Below, piece after piece: positions 1 to 8,500 of a stretch of DNA of 64,000 bases. Origin of the DNA: an uncultured Lachnospiraceae bacterium (GTDB lineage Bacteria; Bacillota; Clostridia; Lachnospirales; Lachnospiraceae); NCBI GenBank assembly GCA_902489645.1, contig CABUAW010000006.1:1-64000 (forward strand), written 5' to 3'. The translations under genes and the position numbers were made by a program. The notes under the pieces were generated by a model. The model worked only from the letters and a program-made list of their open reading frames with translations. It was not told the origin of the DNA and made no database searches. How positions within the stretch are numbered: position 1 is the stretch's first letter; every line of letters starts with the position of its first letter.

Positions 1-103
1 AAAACATCCAGCCCGCGGCCGCACATAGGACCATCCATAAAAACATGAATTCCAAATGCTCGGTCACTGTCAGATGATACGCACCTTCATTTGTAAGTTT
101 CAA
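1..103 (-). CDS. TadB-like inner-membrane protein, N-terminal fragment
   Basis: About 34 codons of a minus-strand gene that runs off the left edge. The proposed TTG start at 103-101 overlaps the cpaF stop codon (102-100), and a GGAGGA ribosome-binding site lies 6-7 nt upstream inside the end of cpaF. This strongly supports translational coupling and the non-ATG start. The visible peptide has a short polar head and then a hydrophobic stretch rich in Phe, Met, Leu and Ala, as expected for a first membrane segment. In Tad pilus loci the gene after the CpaF/TadA ATPase is normally tadB, an integral membrane platform protein of the GspF family. That assignment rests on position and hydrophobicity only, since no domain is visible. 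Confidence 0.5.
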   Translation of the reverse strand, partial: MKLTNEGAYHLTVTEHLEFMFLWMVLCAAAGWMF

Positions 104-1389
104 AGTCCGTCCTCCAGTGTTATCGCCGCAGCCTCCAGCTTTTTACGGTGTATCAGCTTATTGCCCGAAAGTATCAGGCGGCCACAGACAGATTCCGCAT
201 TTCCCATATAGCAGCTTTCCTCCCGGACGACATTTTTATCTGTTTCCTCCGCAGTTTCCTTAAATACAAACAACGGATTTAACCGGATTTCTCCATCCTC
301 GTAACCAACAACCTCTGTAATTTCTGTTACCCGCCGACTTTTATCCCGCAGCCGGTCCAATTGAACGATGATGTCAATAGCCGAAGCCAACTGTTTGCGG
401 ATGGCAATTAATGGTATATCCATCCCCATAAGCACCATCGTTTCCAGACGGCTGAGCATTTCCTCCGGCGAACCAGAATGTCCGGTGGAGATTGAACCGT
501 CGTGCCCGCTGGACATGGCCTGAATCATATCCACACATTCAGCGCCCCGCACCTCTCCCACGATAATTCTATCCGGCCGCATACGCATGGCGCTCTTAAT
601 CAAATCTCGGATTGACACCTGATGCTCTCCGTCCGCCGTGGCGTTTCTGGCCTCGAGCTTTACCAGATTTATAATATTATGTATCTGCAATTCCGCCGAG
701 TCTTCAATCGTAATCACACGCTCATCCCTTTGCACATAATCCATCAGCGCATTCAGCATGGTCGTCTTTCCGGTGCCCGTACCGCCCGAAATAAAAATAT
801 TGTATTTGGCCCGGACGAGCTTTTCCAAAAATGCTGCCGCCTCACCGCTCAGCGCCCCCTGACGTATGAGCCGCTTCATGCTCATTGGCTCTTCGGGAAA
901 TTTACGGATTGTAAGTATGGGCCCGTTAAGCGCCACCGGCTTTAAAACCACGTTTACCCGCGAGCCGTCCGCAAGCCGCGCATCCACAATCGGGGACGCT
1001 TCGTTGACCTGACGGTTTGCGCCTGCCACAATCTGCTGAATAACATCCTCCAGTTTTTCACTGGATTCAAAAGATTTCTCCCAGCGGTATATATGACCAT
1101 ATTTTTCATAGAAAATATCCCCCGCTCCATTGACCATGATTTCCGTAATTTCTTTATCATCCACAAGCTCCTGCAATAAATCCAGCCGGCGTACCGCATT
1201 AAACAGCTCCTGACGCATCATCAGTTTGCGGTATCCGCTCAGATAGACATCCCGGCCGGCCGAAACAATCAATTCGTCAATCTGCCCCAGAATATCTTCA
1301 TCCGTCCACTCGCCGCCCGTTTCCAAAATCTGCAGTAATTCACTCTGTAATTTTCTCTTGAGTAATTGATAATTTTCCTTATTTTCCAT
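100..1389 (-). CDS. cpaF: CpaF/TadA-type secretion ATPase of a Tad pilus
   Basis: A 429-residue cytoplasmic ATPase of the type II/IV secretion family, expected to form a hexamer that powers assembly of a Tad (Flp-type) pilus. Visible motifs are a Walker A (GGTGTGKTT, about residue 205), an Asp box (IEDSAEL), a Walker B region with catalytic Glu (RIIVGEVRG) and a His box (STGHSGSPEEM). The N-terminal part contains the EIMVNG segment typical of CpaF. The length matches the family (about 400-470). The ATG start has an AAGGAAG site a few bases upstream. It follows the TadZ-like gene by 12 nt and overlaps the TadB-like gene, so all three form one operon. Prepilin, peptidase and secretin genes are not in the window. 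Confidence 0.93.
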   Translation of the reverse strand: MENKENYQLLKRKLQSELLQILETGGEWTDEDILGQIDELIVSAGRDVYLSGYRKLMMRQELFNAVRRLDLLQELVDDKEITEIMVNGAGDIFYEKYGHIYRWEKSFESSEKLEDVIQQIVAGANRQVNEASPIVDARLADGSRVNVVLKPVALNGPILTIRKFPEEPMSMKRLIRQGALSGEAAAFLEKLVRAKYNIFISGGTGTGKTTMLNALMDYVQRDERVITIEDSAELQIHNIINLVKLEARNATADGEHQVSIRDLIKSAMRMRPDRIIVGEVRGAECVDMIQAMSSGHDGSISTGHSGSPEEMLSRLETMVLMGMDIPLIAIRKQLASAIDIIVQLDRLRDKSRRVTEITEVVGYEDGEIRLNPLFVFKETAEETDKNVVREESCYMGNAESVCGRLILSGNKLIHRKKLEAAAITLEDGL

Positions 1390-1401
1390 AAATTTCTTCC
1401 T

Positions 1402-2268
1402 TTATTCTTCCATCATTTTATCCATCAATTCGTCCATTTCCATATAAGTTATCATCTTCGCAAATTCCTGTTTTCTCAAATCTCCAAAACCATCCTGACC
1501 CCACTGCACATAAATGCGGTCACACCACATAAAAAGTTCCATATATTCCGGTAAACGTTCAAATACAAGAATCGCCGTACTATACCTGCTTTTTCTGAGG
1601 GCTTCCATATAAAAACAACGCCACGCTTCCAAGCTCACCTCCATGCGGTCATAAATTGTCCGAAACCCTCTTAAAAAATCCACATTATCCTCTGAATAAA
1701 CCAAATCGCTAATTCGCTTTCTCCCCTCCTGCTGCATTTGATAATAAAACCATTCGCCGATACCGTTTTTCTCCGTTTCTTCCGGTAAAAATGTGGAAAA
1801 TTCAGTCAGAGACACGATAAGTACCTCCCCTTCGCTCCGCTGCTTTTTTCCCATTTCCAGAGCAAATTGTTCCGCTGCCGGTCCGCCGGCCGGCCCAAAA
1901 ACACCGATGACTTCTGTTTTTCCGACGGCTTCCCCGTCCAGAATTTCCAGCAAATCTTCGTACACTTTTCTGGCCGATTGATATTTTTTAATCACCGGCC
2001 AATTGGCCGGACCTTCCCTGTCATCTTCCAGAAAAATCACCTGACATCCGGCAATGTCCAAAGGATGCTCATTTATCTCCCCGCCGCCGTAATCGCTCAG
2101 CGCCTTTCCCGACACCAAAAGAACCTCCGGCATCTCTTTCAGACATTTTCCCAAATCTGTATATGTTTTGATTCTCCATAAAAATCCCGGATACCGGTTC
2201 AGATAGGCCGACAACCGTTTTAAATAGACCGGTTCACTATCACATATACACATTTTTCTGTAAATCAT
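1402..2268 (-). CDS. TadZ/CpaE-like protein with degenerate P-loop
   Basis: A 288-residue protein, first gene of the Tad operon visible here. The first ~110 residues look like a divergent receiver (CheY-like) domain with alternating hydrophobic strands. After residue ~115 a MinD/ParA-like segment begins with strand VIGVFGPAGG, where a deviant Walker A (KGGxGKT) would be expected; both lysines and the Thr are missing. TadZ/CpaE proteins direct Tad machinery to its cellular site, and degenerate nucleotide sites are known in that family. The ATG at 2268 was preferred over the GTG at 2274 because GGGGAGG sits 5 nt upstream of the ATG and abuts the GTG. Its identity rests on adjacency to cpaF plus fold-level resemblance; a stand-alone response-regulator-like protein is the alternative. 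Confidence 0.65.
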   Translation of the reverse strand: MIYRKMCICDSEPVYLKRLSAYLNRYPGFLWRIKTYTDLGKCLKEMPEVLLVSGKALSDYGGGEINEHPLDIAGCQVIFLEDDREGPANWPVIKKYQSARKVYEDLLEILDGEAVGKTEVIGVFGPAGGPAAEQFALEMGKKQRSEGEVLIVSLTEFSTFLPEETEKNGIGEWFYYQMQQEGRKRISDLVYSEDNVDFLRGFRTIYDRMEVSLEAWRCFYMEALRKSRYSTAILVFERLPEYMELFMWCDRIYVQWGQDGFGDLRKQEFAKMITYMEMDELMDKMMEE

Positions 2269-2354
2269 ATACACCTCCCCGATGCGGGAGATGAAACTTA
2301 TATCGTTTTTAGTTAATAATGGAATTTTTTATTCAGAATTGAATGGATGAACTA

Positions 2355-2383
2355 AGTATATAATGTCCGTGAATTTTTGTAAA
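2355..2383 (-). promoter_or_regulatory. Sigma-A-type promoter of the Tad operon
   Basis: On the minus strand, TTTACA (2383-2378), a 17-nt spacer and TATACT (2360-2355). It lies about 85 nt upstream of the TadZ-like start. The -35 box overlaps one arm of the hairpin at 2381-2415. Confidence 0.6.
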
Positions 2384-2415
2384 GCCTTCGAAGCTCTCAA
2401 TCCTTCGAAGGCTTT
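2381..2415. terminator. Hairpin terminator between bofA and the Tad operon
   Basis: A perfect 13-bp inverted repeat (arms 2381-2393 and 2403-2415, 9-nt loop) containing CCTTCGAAGG-like sequence. The better T-run lies on the plus-strand side (2413-2418 and 2421-2426), although the neighbouring genes read minus. On the minus strand the stem is followed only by TTTACAAAAA. It probably insulates bofA from the Tad operon. Confidence 0.6.
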
Positions 2416-2437
2416 TTTACTTTTTTGACTTTAGAGC

Positions 2438-2475
2438 CATCGAAAAACCCTTTTCGATGATTTTATCGCATCGAA
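2438..2475. repeat. Overlapping, mutually exclusive CATCGAA hairpins
   Basis: CATCGAAAA (2438-2446) pairs perfectly with TTTTCGATG (2451-2459). The TTCGATG part of that second arm (2453-2459) can instead pair with CATCGAA at 2469-2475. The two stems cannot form together. They lie downstream of bofA and upstream of the Tad operon promoter. Confidence 0.5.
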
Positions 2476-2510
2476 CCCTGTCAGTTTTTTTGCTTTGCCG
2501 TCAATCAATG

Positions 2511-2786
2511 TCAATGAAAAATCTGCCAGAAACCGATTCCGTACAACGCAAGAACTCCGGGTATCCCGAGAAGGGCCGCCACCGCAAAATTCAGAAAATT
2601 AATACCCACGGGGACCAGAATACCAAAGCTCCCTAAAATACCATTGGCCAGTCCGATGACAACCATGCCTAAAACGCCTCTGAAAATGCCCTCCAATACG
2701 AGTTTGCCCTGCTGTAATACAAAGCTGCCAATAAAAAAACAAGAGCTTATAATAATAATCGTCATTAAAAGCTGGTTCTGTGTCAT
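2511..2786 (-). CDS. bofA: BofA-family pro-sigma-K processing inhibitor
   Basis: A 91-residue hydrophobic protein with two or three membrane segments and the C-terminal BofA signature region (INFLNFAVAALLGIPGVLAL). In Bacillus BofA holds the SpoIVFB protease inactive in the outer forespore membrane until the sigma-K checkpoint; many clostridia keep the gene. The length fits the family (about 85-95). The ATG has a GGTGAGGTT ribosome-binding site. It lies 50 nt downstream of glgB on the same strand, so it may be read from the glycogen operon as well as from its own promoter. Its presence indicates a spore-forming lineage. No companion sporulation gene is adjacent. Confidence 0.85.
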   Translation of the reverse strand: MTQNQLLMTIIIISSCFFIGSFVLQQGKLVLEGIFRGVLGMVVIGLANGILGSFGILVPVGINFLNFAVAALLGIPGVLALYGIGFWQIFH

Positions 2787-2836
2787 AACCTCACCATTTT
2801 TATTGATTATTAAATCATACGCTCTTGTCTTATATT

Positions 2837-4837
2837 TTATGCCTTTCGGCTTTTTTTCTTTGTTCCCTTCACCGCGGCCTTACGCAGACTCGCTTTTCTT
2901 GTCCGGGTTCCCCGTCCGGCCGTTTTTTTCGGAGGAACATAGTCGAATTTGAAGGCCACCATGCCAAATCCAGGCAAATCATACGATATGGAATTCTGCT
3001 GATAGTCCCAGGCGACCGGTTCTGCGGTTATCGGCTGTTCATTCAGCATATTTTCTCCGCCATATTCACTCCGGCTGTTATTGAACACTTCGGTGTAAAT
3101 TCCCGGGCATGGTACGCCGGAACGGAAGCCTTTGTAGACAACCGGTGAGAAATTGAAATGGAACAACAGGCAGTTCTTTCCATCCTTTGTCATCCGGCAG
3201 AAGGTAATCATATTATGCTCCGTATCCCCGCCGTTAATCCACATGAATCCGGCTTTGTCATCATCCTGCTCATAAAGGGCCGGTTCATTTTGATAAAAAT
3301 GAAGCAAATCCCTATAATAATTGTTCAGTTCACGGTGGGCCGGTTCATTATCCAGCAAAAACCAATCGATGCTTCGTTCCTCACTCCACTCCCGTATCTG
3401 GGCAAAATCCTGTCCCATAAATAACAGTTTCTTTCCGGGATGGGCCGTCATAAATCCATAGGCCACACGGAGATTTCCAAATTTGTCCGCCATCTCACCC
3501 GGCATTTTGCCAATCATGGAGCCTTTCATATGTACGACCTCGTCATGAGACAGTACAAGGATATATTTTTCGCTGTAGGCATACTCGAAGCTGAACGTCA
3601 GCTTATGGTGTTCGTATTTTCGGAAATAAGGGTCAACCTTCATATATTCCAGGAAATCATTCATCCAGCCCATATTCCACTTATACGTAAATCCAAGGCC
3701 GCCGTTTTCCGGCGTTTCAGTCACCTTTGGCCAGGCCGTGGATTCTTCGGCAATCATCATGGCGCCGGGACGACGGCGGTAAATAATGGAATTCAAATGT
3801 TTTAAAAATTCCACGGCTTCTTTATTCTCGCGGCCGCCTTCATCATTTGGCACCCACTGGCCGTCCTGACGTCCATAATCCAGATAAAGCATGGAAGCCA
3901 CCGCGTCCACCCTCAGACCGTCCACATGAAATTTTTCCAGCCAGAACAGAGCGTTTGCCACAAGGAAGTTGCTGACCTCCGGCCGAAGATAATTAAAAAT
4001 ATACGTTCCCCAATCCGGATGTTCGCCTTTCCGTGGGTCCGGATGCTCATACAACGCCATCCCGTCAAACCGGGCCAGGCCGTGTTCATCCTTCGGGAAA
4101 TGGGCCGGAACCCAGTCCAGAATAACGCCGATTCCCTGGCTGTGCATATAATCGATAAAATACATAAAATCTTCCGGCGTTCCGTATCTGGACGTCGGCG
4201 CATAATATCCCGTTACCTGATACCCCCAGGAAGCATCCAGCGGATGTTCGGCAATACCAATCAGCTCCACATGGGTGTAGCCCATATAACGCACATACTC
4301 CGCCAATTCTCTGGCCAATTGTCGGTAGCCGACAAAGCCGTGATTCTCCCCGTCAAAGCTCTTCTTCCACGAGCCCAGATGGACTTCGTAAACAGCCATC
4401 GGACGATTTGTCTCATGCAGCTTTTTTTTCCGTTCTTCCCAAGCTTCATCCGTCCAGTGATAATTCCGTATATCTGTGACTATCGACGCATTTTCCGGCC
4501 GAACCTGGCACAGATTCCCATAAGGGTCGGCCTTATAGAGAATCTCGCCCTTTTTTGTTCTTATCGCATATTTATATAATTCGCCCTTTCCAACGCCGGG
4601 TATAAAAACATCGTAAATTCCAAGTCCTTCCACCGGCTCCATCCGGTTTTTATCCACGTTCCAGCCATTGAAATCACCAACGACGGAAACACTGACCGCA
4701 TTTGGCGCCCAAACTGCAAAATAGGTTCCCTGCTCCCCTTCTTCTTCCGCTAAATGGGCTCCCAGTTTTTCATAAATTTCATAATGCCGTCCGGCTTTGA
4801 ACAAATAATTGTCAAACCCCGTAATTCTGTGTTCCAT
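2837..4837 (-). CDS. glgB: 1,4-alpha-glucan branching enzyme
   Basis: A 666-residue GH13 branching enzyme that cuts alpha-1,4 glucan chains and re-attaches them as alpha-1,6 branches during glycogen synthesis. It has an N-terminal CBM48-like domain (about residues 35-125), the (beta/alpha)8 catalytic domain and a C-terminal beta domain. The catalytic residues are visible: Asp ~311 (GLRVDAV), Glu ~364 (MIAEEST) and Asp ~432 (LSHDEV). The ATG at 4837 is preferred over a TTG two codons earlier because GAGGGG is correctly spaced from it. It follows the GH13 gene by 10 nt. Odd feature: the last ~33 residues form a Lys/Arg-rich tail beyond the normal end of the enzyme. Confidence 0.95.
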   Translation of the reverse strand: MEHRITGFDNYLFKAGRHYEIYEKLGAHLAEEEGEQGTYFAVWAPNAVSVSVVGDFNGWNVDKNRMEPVEGLGIYDVFIPGVGKGELYKYAIRTKKGEILYKADPYGNLCQVRPENASIVTDIRNYHWTDEAWEERKKKLHETNRPMAVYEVHLGSWKKSFDGENHGFVGYRQLARELAEYVRYMGYTHVELIGIAEHPLDASWGYQVTGYYAPTSRYGTPEDFMYFIDYMHSQGIGVILDWVPAHFPKDEHGLARFDGMALYEHPDPRKGEHPDWGTYIFNYLRPEVSNFLVANALFWLEKFHVDGLRVDAVASMLYLDYGRQDGQWVPNDEGGRENKEAVEFLKHLNSIIYRRRPGAMMIAEESTAWPKVTETPENGGLGFTYKWNMGWMNDFLEYMKVDPYFRKYEHHKLTFSFEYAYSEKYILVLSHDEVVHMKGSMIGKMPGEMADKFGNLRVAYGFMTAHPGKKLLFMGQDFAQIREWSEERSIDWFLLDNEPAHRELNNYYRDLLHFYQNEPALYEQDDDKAGFMWINGGDTEHNMITFCRMTKDGKNCLLFHFNFSPVVYKGFRSGVPCPGIYTEVFNNSRSEYGGENMLNEQPITAEPVAWDYQQNSISYDLPGFGMVAFKFDYVPPKKTAGRGTRTRKASLRKAAVKGTKKKSRKA

Positions 4838-4847
4838 ACTCAACCCC

Positions 4848-6191
4848 TCATTTCACTTGATAAATCCGGCCTTCATGCCCCTGCATGAAAATATGCGCCC
4901 GCCCATTATCCGCCGGAATAACTTCTCCGGAAATCAAATCCTCCAGACAGCTTCCGGACACCGGCAGGCCAATATCTGCTTCGGCGGCCGAATCATCATT
5001 ATTCAATGCCACCACACACGCCTGCTCCTGCAGACGGCGGCTGTATATATACTGACGGTTTGTCAGCAATAATTCCACATACTCTCCGTACATCAATTCC
5101 TTTCTCGACAAACGAAGCTGCGCCAGCTTTTGAATCCACCGGGTCAGCTCGGTTTCTTCCATCTCGGAAAATATCAGCTTTGGCCGAAGCGGCGCATCAC
5201 TGCCGCCCTCCTTCCGGCCATGAATTCCAAATTCGGAACCATAATAAACCGATGGAATTCCCTGTATCGTAAATAAGAACATATACACAGGAAACACATC
5301 GGCCGCCGTATCTAATTTATCGATAATCCGGTCCACATCGTGATTGTCCACGAAATTATACAGAACCGCATCCCTGCACAGGCCGTATTCACCAAACAAC
5401 CGGCGCAGCGTATGCGCCATTTCAAAATAATTATGACTGTTATGGGCCGAATAGATTCCCTTATGCAATTCATAATTGGTCACTGAGTGAAGGGTCTGGG
5501 CATTTACCCAGCGGCTGTAATCTCCGTGAATGACTTCACCCATTAACCAGAAATCCGGTTTCAGACATGACGTTTCCCGCCGGAGACGGCGCATAAAATC
5601 AAAATCCAGGACGTCGGCACAGTCCAGGCGTATACCGTCAATATCAAAATTTTCAATCCAAAAACGAACCACGGACATCAGTTCGTCCGCCACCCGGGGA
5701 TTTCTTAAATTCAGCCGGGGAAGCTCCGCGTATCCCCGCCAGGACTCATACCAGAACGCATCCCCCATCGGGCTGACGCCGTCAAAATTCACCTGGCAAT
5801 ACCAGTCTTTCCCCCAGGAATCCCATCTCTGCTCCTGAAGATTTTTAAAGGCGGCAAATTCCCGGCCCGTATGATTAAATACACCGTCGACAATGACTTT
5901 AATTCCCTGCGCATGGCAGGCCGCCACCCAGCGGCCAAAACCTTTATTATTTCCGAGGCGGGCGTCAACGCGCCGGTAATCCCTCGTATCATAGCCATGG
6001 CTCGTCGATTCAAACAACGGCCCGATATAAACGGCATTGCATCCCAGCCGCTTCATATGGCTAATCCATTCGACGCCGACGGCAAAAAAAGGCGTTTCAT
6101 CGTCGGATACGGGCGGCTGCGCCGTATTTCGCTCCGGCGCCCCGCATAAACCAAGGGGATATATATGATAAAAAATTTTATCTTCAAACAT
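4848..6191 (-). CDS. GH13 alpha-amylase family glucan hydrolase
   Basis: A 447-residue GH13 enzyme probably acting on maltodextrin or glycogen-derived oligosaccharides in the cytoplasm, as no signal peptide is present. Conserved regions are readable: region I DGVFNH, nucleophile Asp ~190 (GIRLDCAD), acid/base Glu ~219 (LMGEVIHG) and Asp ~285 (FVDNHD). The short length and lack of a CBM48-like N domain suggest a maltodextrinase or small amylase, not a debranching enzyme. The ATG overlaps the TGA of the upstream TPR gene (TGATG), so translation is coupled. GGAGGA lies about 9 nt upstream. The TTG one codon earlier is the alternative start. Exact substrate cannot be read from sequence. Confidence 0.85.
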   Translation of the reverse strand: MFEDKIFYHIYPLGLCGAPERNTAQPPVSDDETPFFAVGVEWISHMKRLGCNAVYIGPLFESTSHGYDTRDYRRVDARLGNNKGFGRWVAACHAQGIKVIVDGVFNHTGREFAAFKNLQEQRWDSWGKDWYCQVNFDGVSPMGDAFWYESWRGYAELPRLNLRNPRVADELMSVVRFWIENFDIDGIRLDCADVLDFDFMRRLRRETSCLKPDFWLMGEVIHGDYSRWVNAQTLHSVTNYELHKGIYSAHNSHNYFEMAHTLRRLFGEYGLCRDAVLYNFVDNHDVDRIIDKLDTAADVFPVYMFLFTIQGIPSVYYGSEFGIHGRKEGGSDAPLRPKLIFSEMEETELTRWIQKLAQLRLSRKELMYGEYVELLLTNRQYIYSRRLQEQACVVALNNDDSAAEADIGLPVSGSCLEDLISGEVIPADNGRAHIFMQGHEGRIYQVK

Positions 6192-8326
6192 CAATCAAAA
6201 TCCTCCGGAAGTAATGTAAACATGCTGGCCTCTTTGTAGGCGTTGTCCAACACGGTCATGAATAAATTTTTCATATTACGTTTTTCCAGATTGACAACCG
6301 CTTCATCCACAACGGCCATGACATCCTCGTAATTGACATCTTCGCCGCTTCGCATCCGTTTCTCAAAAATCTCCCGGAGCGTTACCATACGAACCTCTTC
6401 CGAAACATCATAACCACGCCGTTTTGCATAGGACTCGGCCAGCTTGACCAATTCGCTCTCGTCATACTTTGAGATATTAATTACATTCAGGAAACGGGAA
6501 CGAAGTTTCGGATACTTTTTCCAGAGTCCGTGCAGGTCGGATTCGGAATCCTCAAGTACGATGGCCACCTTCTGTTCGTCCTGATTGACGTAATCTGAAA
6601 TGATTTCCACGGATTTTTCCGACAATGTCCCGGCCCCGCCGATAATCAGGCAGCCTCCCGATATTTTTTCAAATACCGGCGAAAAATCCATACGGTTCAA
6701 TTCCTCAGATGTGGCGCGGACAATTTTACCCTTGTCACACATGCCATAGGTGTTTAACGCCTTGGCAATACCAATGGAAATCTGGGATTTCATGCTCTCG
6801 TCCGTACCGGACACAACAAAGTTTATATCATACGGCGCCAGAATATCTTCTTTCTCCAAAAGTGAAGACTCCAATTTTGTGAATGTTTCCGCCAACTGCT
6901 TCTTCACATCTTTAATATCCACCGCTGTCGAAAAAATATTCAAAACCGTATCCGGTACCGGAATATCTTCGGTAACAATCTCGTCCTCATCTTCCAGTTG
7001 TTTTTCTGTCCCAACCGGCGTCGCTGCGGGCGTCTCTTCTGCGGCCGATGTTTCTTCTGCGGCCGTCTCTTCCGGGAACGTTTCTTCTGCAGATATTTCT
7101 TCCGGGGAGGTTTCCGCCGCCGCATCGCCGTCGTCTACGTCCGCCGCTTCCTGTGTCTGCGTATCAGCTTCGGATATCTTTTCGCCAAAGAACAGGTCAT
7201 AAGCCGTTTTATCCAGCGTATTGTCTATAATCTCATCGTCCTCCTGCTCATCGCTCTCTCCCGCAATATCCTCCGGCGTCACCATCCGCATACGGCTGCT
7301 GAAATCCTCTTTCACCACCGGATGTCCGGCCGGGCGGCTGTTTTCCACTTTTCTCTGGATTCTTGCAACAAAATCCTCGTCCTCCGGCGCCGGATGATTC
7401 TCTGAAATTATCTCGTCTTCCTCCGCGTCTTCATCCTGACCCGCCAAAATTGCGGCCGCCTTTGCCGCGATTACATCGGAATCCAATACCATCGTGGCTC
7501 CCATTTCGTCAGAGTGTTCTTCTTCTGTTTCCGTCTTTGGCGCAACAGCCATGGCTTCCGTGCGTCCACCCTCGTCCAAATCATAAACATCCGAATACTC
7601 ATCATCTTCCTGCATATATTCATCGACATTCAACGGCACATTCAGACCGCTGCGTTCCAAAAGGCCCTCGGAATCAAACATATAAGTGGCTCCGACCGTC
7701 TGCTGCATGGATGGGTTGGTATCCCGGCCCGCCGCAGACTTTCCGGCGGCCGCGCCTCCCGCCACCTCAGCTTTCAGTTCATTCGCCAAATCCACATACT
7801 CGCCGTGCCCGAACCATAAAATAATTTCGTCGCACTCACGAATACATTTTTTATCTTCACCGGCCTCATGGTACAGCTTCGCCAGCTCATAGGCCCATTC
7901 TTCTATATATTCATAATCCTTCAACTGTTCCAATGTATGAATAAGTACCGACGTCCGCTCGCCCTTCCCCTTGTCCAGACGATACCGGAGAATATACCGA
8001 TGCAAATCTCTCGATGCCACAGAAATAAATTCTTTATAATAATATTCCGCCTCCGAATAGCTGCCCTTCTCGATATATAAGCTGGTCAGTAAATCCAGGG
8101 CACGACGGCCCTTCGGCATCTTTTCATAAGCTTTTAAAAGAACCTTCTCCGCCAAATCATTTTCACCTTCATGTAAAAATATCTCTCCCAACAGGCACAG
8201 AGAGGACACGTTTTTCATTTTATTTAAATCCAACTTTTCAGCAAGTTTAATTGCCGTCACATAATCCTGGTCATAGGTGCAGCTTTTAATCTCCTTCATT
8301 AAATCTGCTTCATTAAATTTTTCCAC
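6191..8326 (-). CDS. TPR scaffold with decayed SpoVK/CbbX-like AAA+ domain
   Basis: A 711-residue three-part protein. Residues ~1-190 are helical TPR-like repeats. Residues ~190-490 are an acidic, low-complexity linker with repeated EE(T/S)-type units (about residues 390-430). Residues ~497-690 align by eye with SpoVK/CbbX AAA+ modules: the strand before Walker A, the GG-x-LII-x-x-A Walker B region, the LRSRF arginine-finger segment (~608-612) and the ELVKLAESYAKRRGY lid helix. Walker A is replaced (VVSGTDESMKSQI, no GKT) and Walker B DE is replaced by GG, so ATP hydrolysis is unlikely. The GTG start has AAGGAG 8 nt upstream. It heads the operon with the GH13 enzyme and glgB, suggesting a scaffold or regulatory role in glycogen metabolism (inference). 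Confidence 0.8.
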   Translation of the reverse strand: MEKFNEADLMKEIKSCTYDQDYVTAIKLAEKLDLNKMKNVSSLCLLGEIFLHEGENDLAEKVLLKAYEKMPKGRRALDLLTSLYIEKGSYSEAEYYYKEFISVASRDLHRYILRYRLDKGKGERTSVLIHTLEQLKDYEYIEEWAYELAKLYHEAGEDKKCIRECDEIILWFGHGEYVDLANELKAEVAGGAAAGKSAAGRDTNPSMQQTVGATYMFDSEGLLERSGLNVPLNVDEYMQEDDEYSDVYDLDEGGRTEAMAVAPKTETEEEHSDEMGATMVLDSDVIAAKAAAILAGQDEDAEEDEIISENHPAPEDEDFVARIQRKVENSRPAGHPVVKEDFSSRMRMVTPEDIAGESDEQEDDEIIDNTLDKTAYDLFFGEKISEADTQTQEAADVDDGDAAAETSPEEISAEETFPEETAAEETSAAEETPAATPVGTEKQLEDEDEIVTEDIPVPDTVLNIFSTAVDIKDVKKQLAETFTKLESSLLEKEDILAPYDINFVVSGTDESMKSQISIGIAKALNTYGMCDKGKIVRATSEELNRMDFSPVFEKISGGCLIIGGAGTLSEKSVEIISDYVNQDEQKVAIVLEDSESDLHGLWKKYPKLRSRFLNVINISKYDESELVKLAESYAKRRGYDVSEEVRMVTLREIFEKRMRSGEDVNYEDVMAVVDEAVVNLEKRNMKNLFMTVLDNAYKEASMFTLLPEDFD

Positions 8327-8369
8327 GGTTTCATCTCCTTACGACTATATGCAATAATTACCCAAAATA

Positions 8370-8398
8370 ATTTTAACATAATTGAAATTTATTGACAA
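8370..8398 (-). promoter_or_regulatory. Promoter of the TPR-GH13-glgB operon
   Basis: On the minus strand, TTGTCA (8398-8393), a 17-nt spacer and TAAAAT (8375-8370), about 45 nt upstream of the GTG start. It lies just downstream of the terminator at 8454-8500, so the operon starts here. Confidence 0.7.
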
Positions 8399-8453
8399 TA
8401 GTTGATAAATCCGTCAGTCAAAGACTATGTATGATTTCCCATCATTTTCGCAA

Positions 8454-8500
8454 CAAAAAAAAAGCAGCCATCCTATCTTTTTTTGATTCGGATGGCCGCT
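8454..8500 (-). terminator. Intrinsic terminator of the intergenic transcript
   Basis: On the minus strand, an 11-bp stem with one G-U pair (arms 8500-8490 and 8473-8463, 16-nt A-rich loop) followed by nine U residues. It lies more than 700 nt from the jetC stop, which has its own terminator, so it implies a separate transcript in between. Confidence 0.85.

Noticed and set aside
2787..2836. Sigma-E/sigma-G type promoter for bofA
   Set aside because: A GCATAAA...CGTATGAT arrangement is present, but spacing and -10 match are poor; not enough to call.
6750..7824. Several plus-strand open frames of 100-150 codons
   Set aside because: They lie antisense to the acidic repeat region of the TPR protein; low-complexity composition keeps the opposite strand open. 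No ribosome-binding sites or family similarity.
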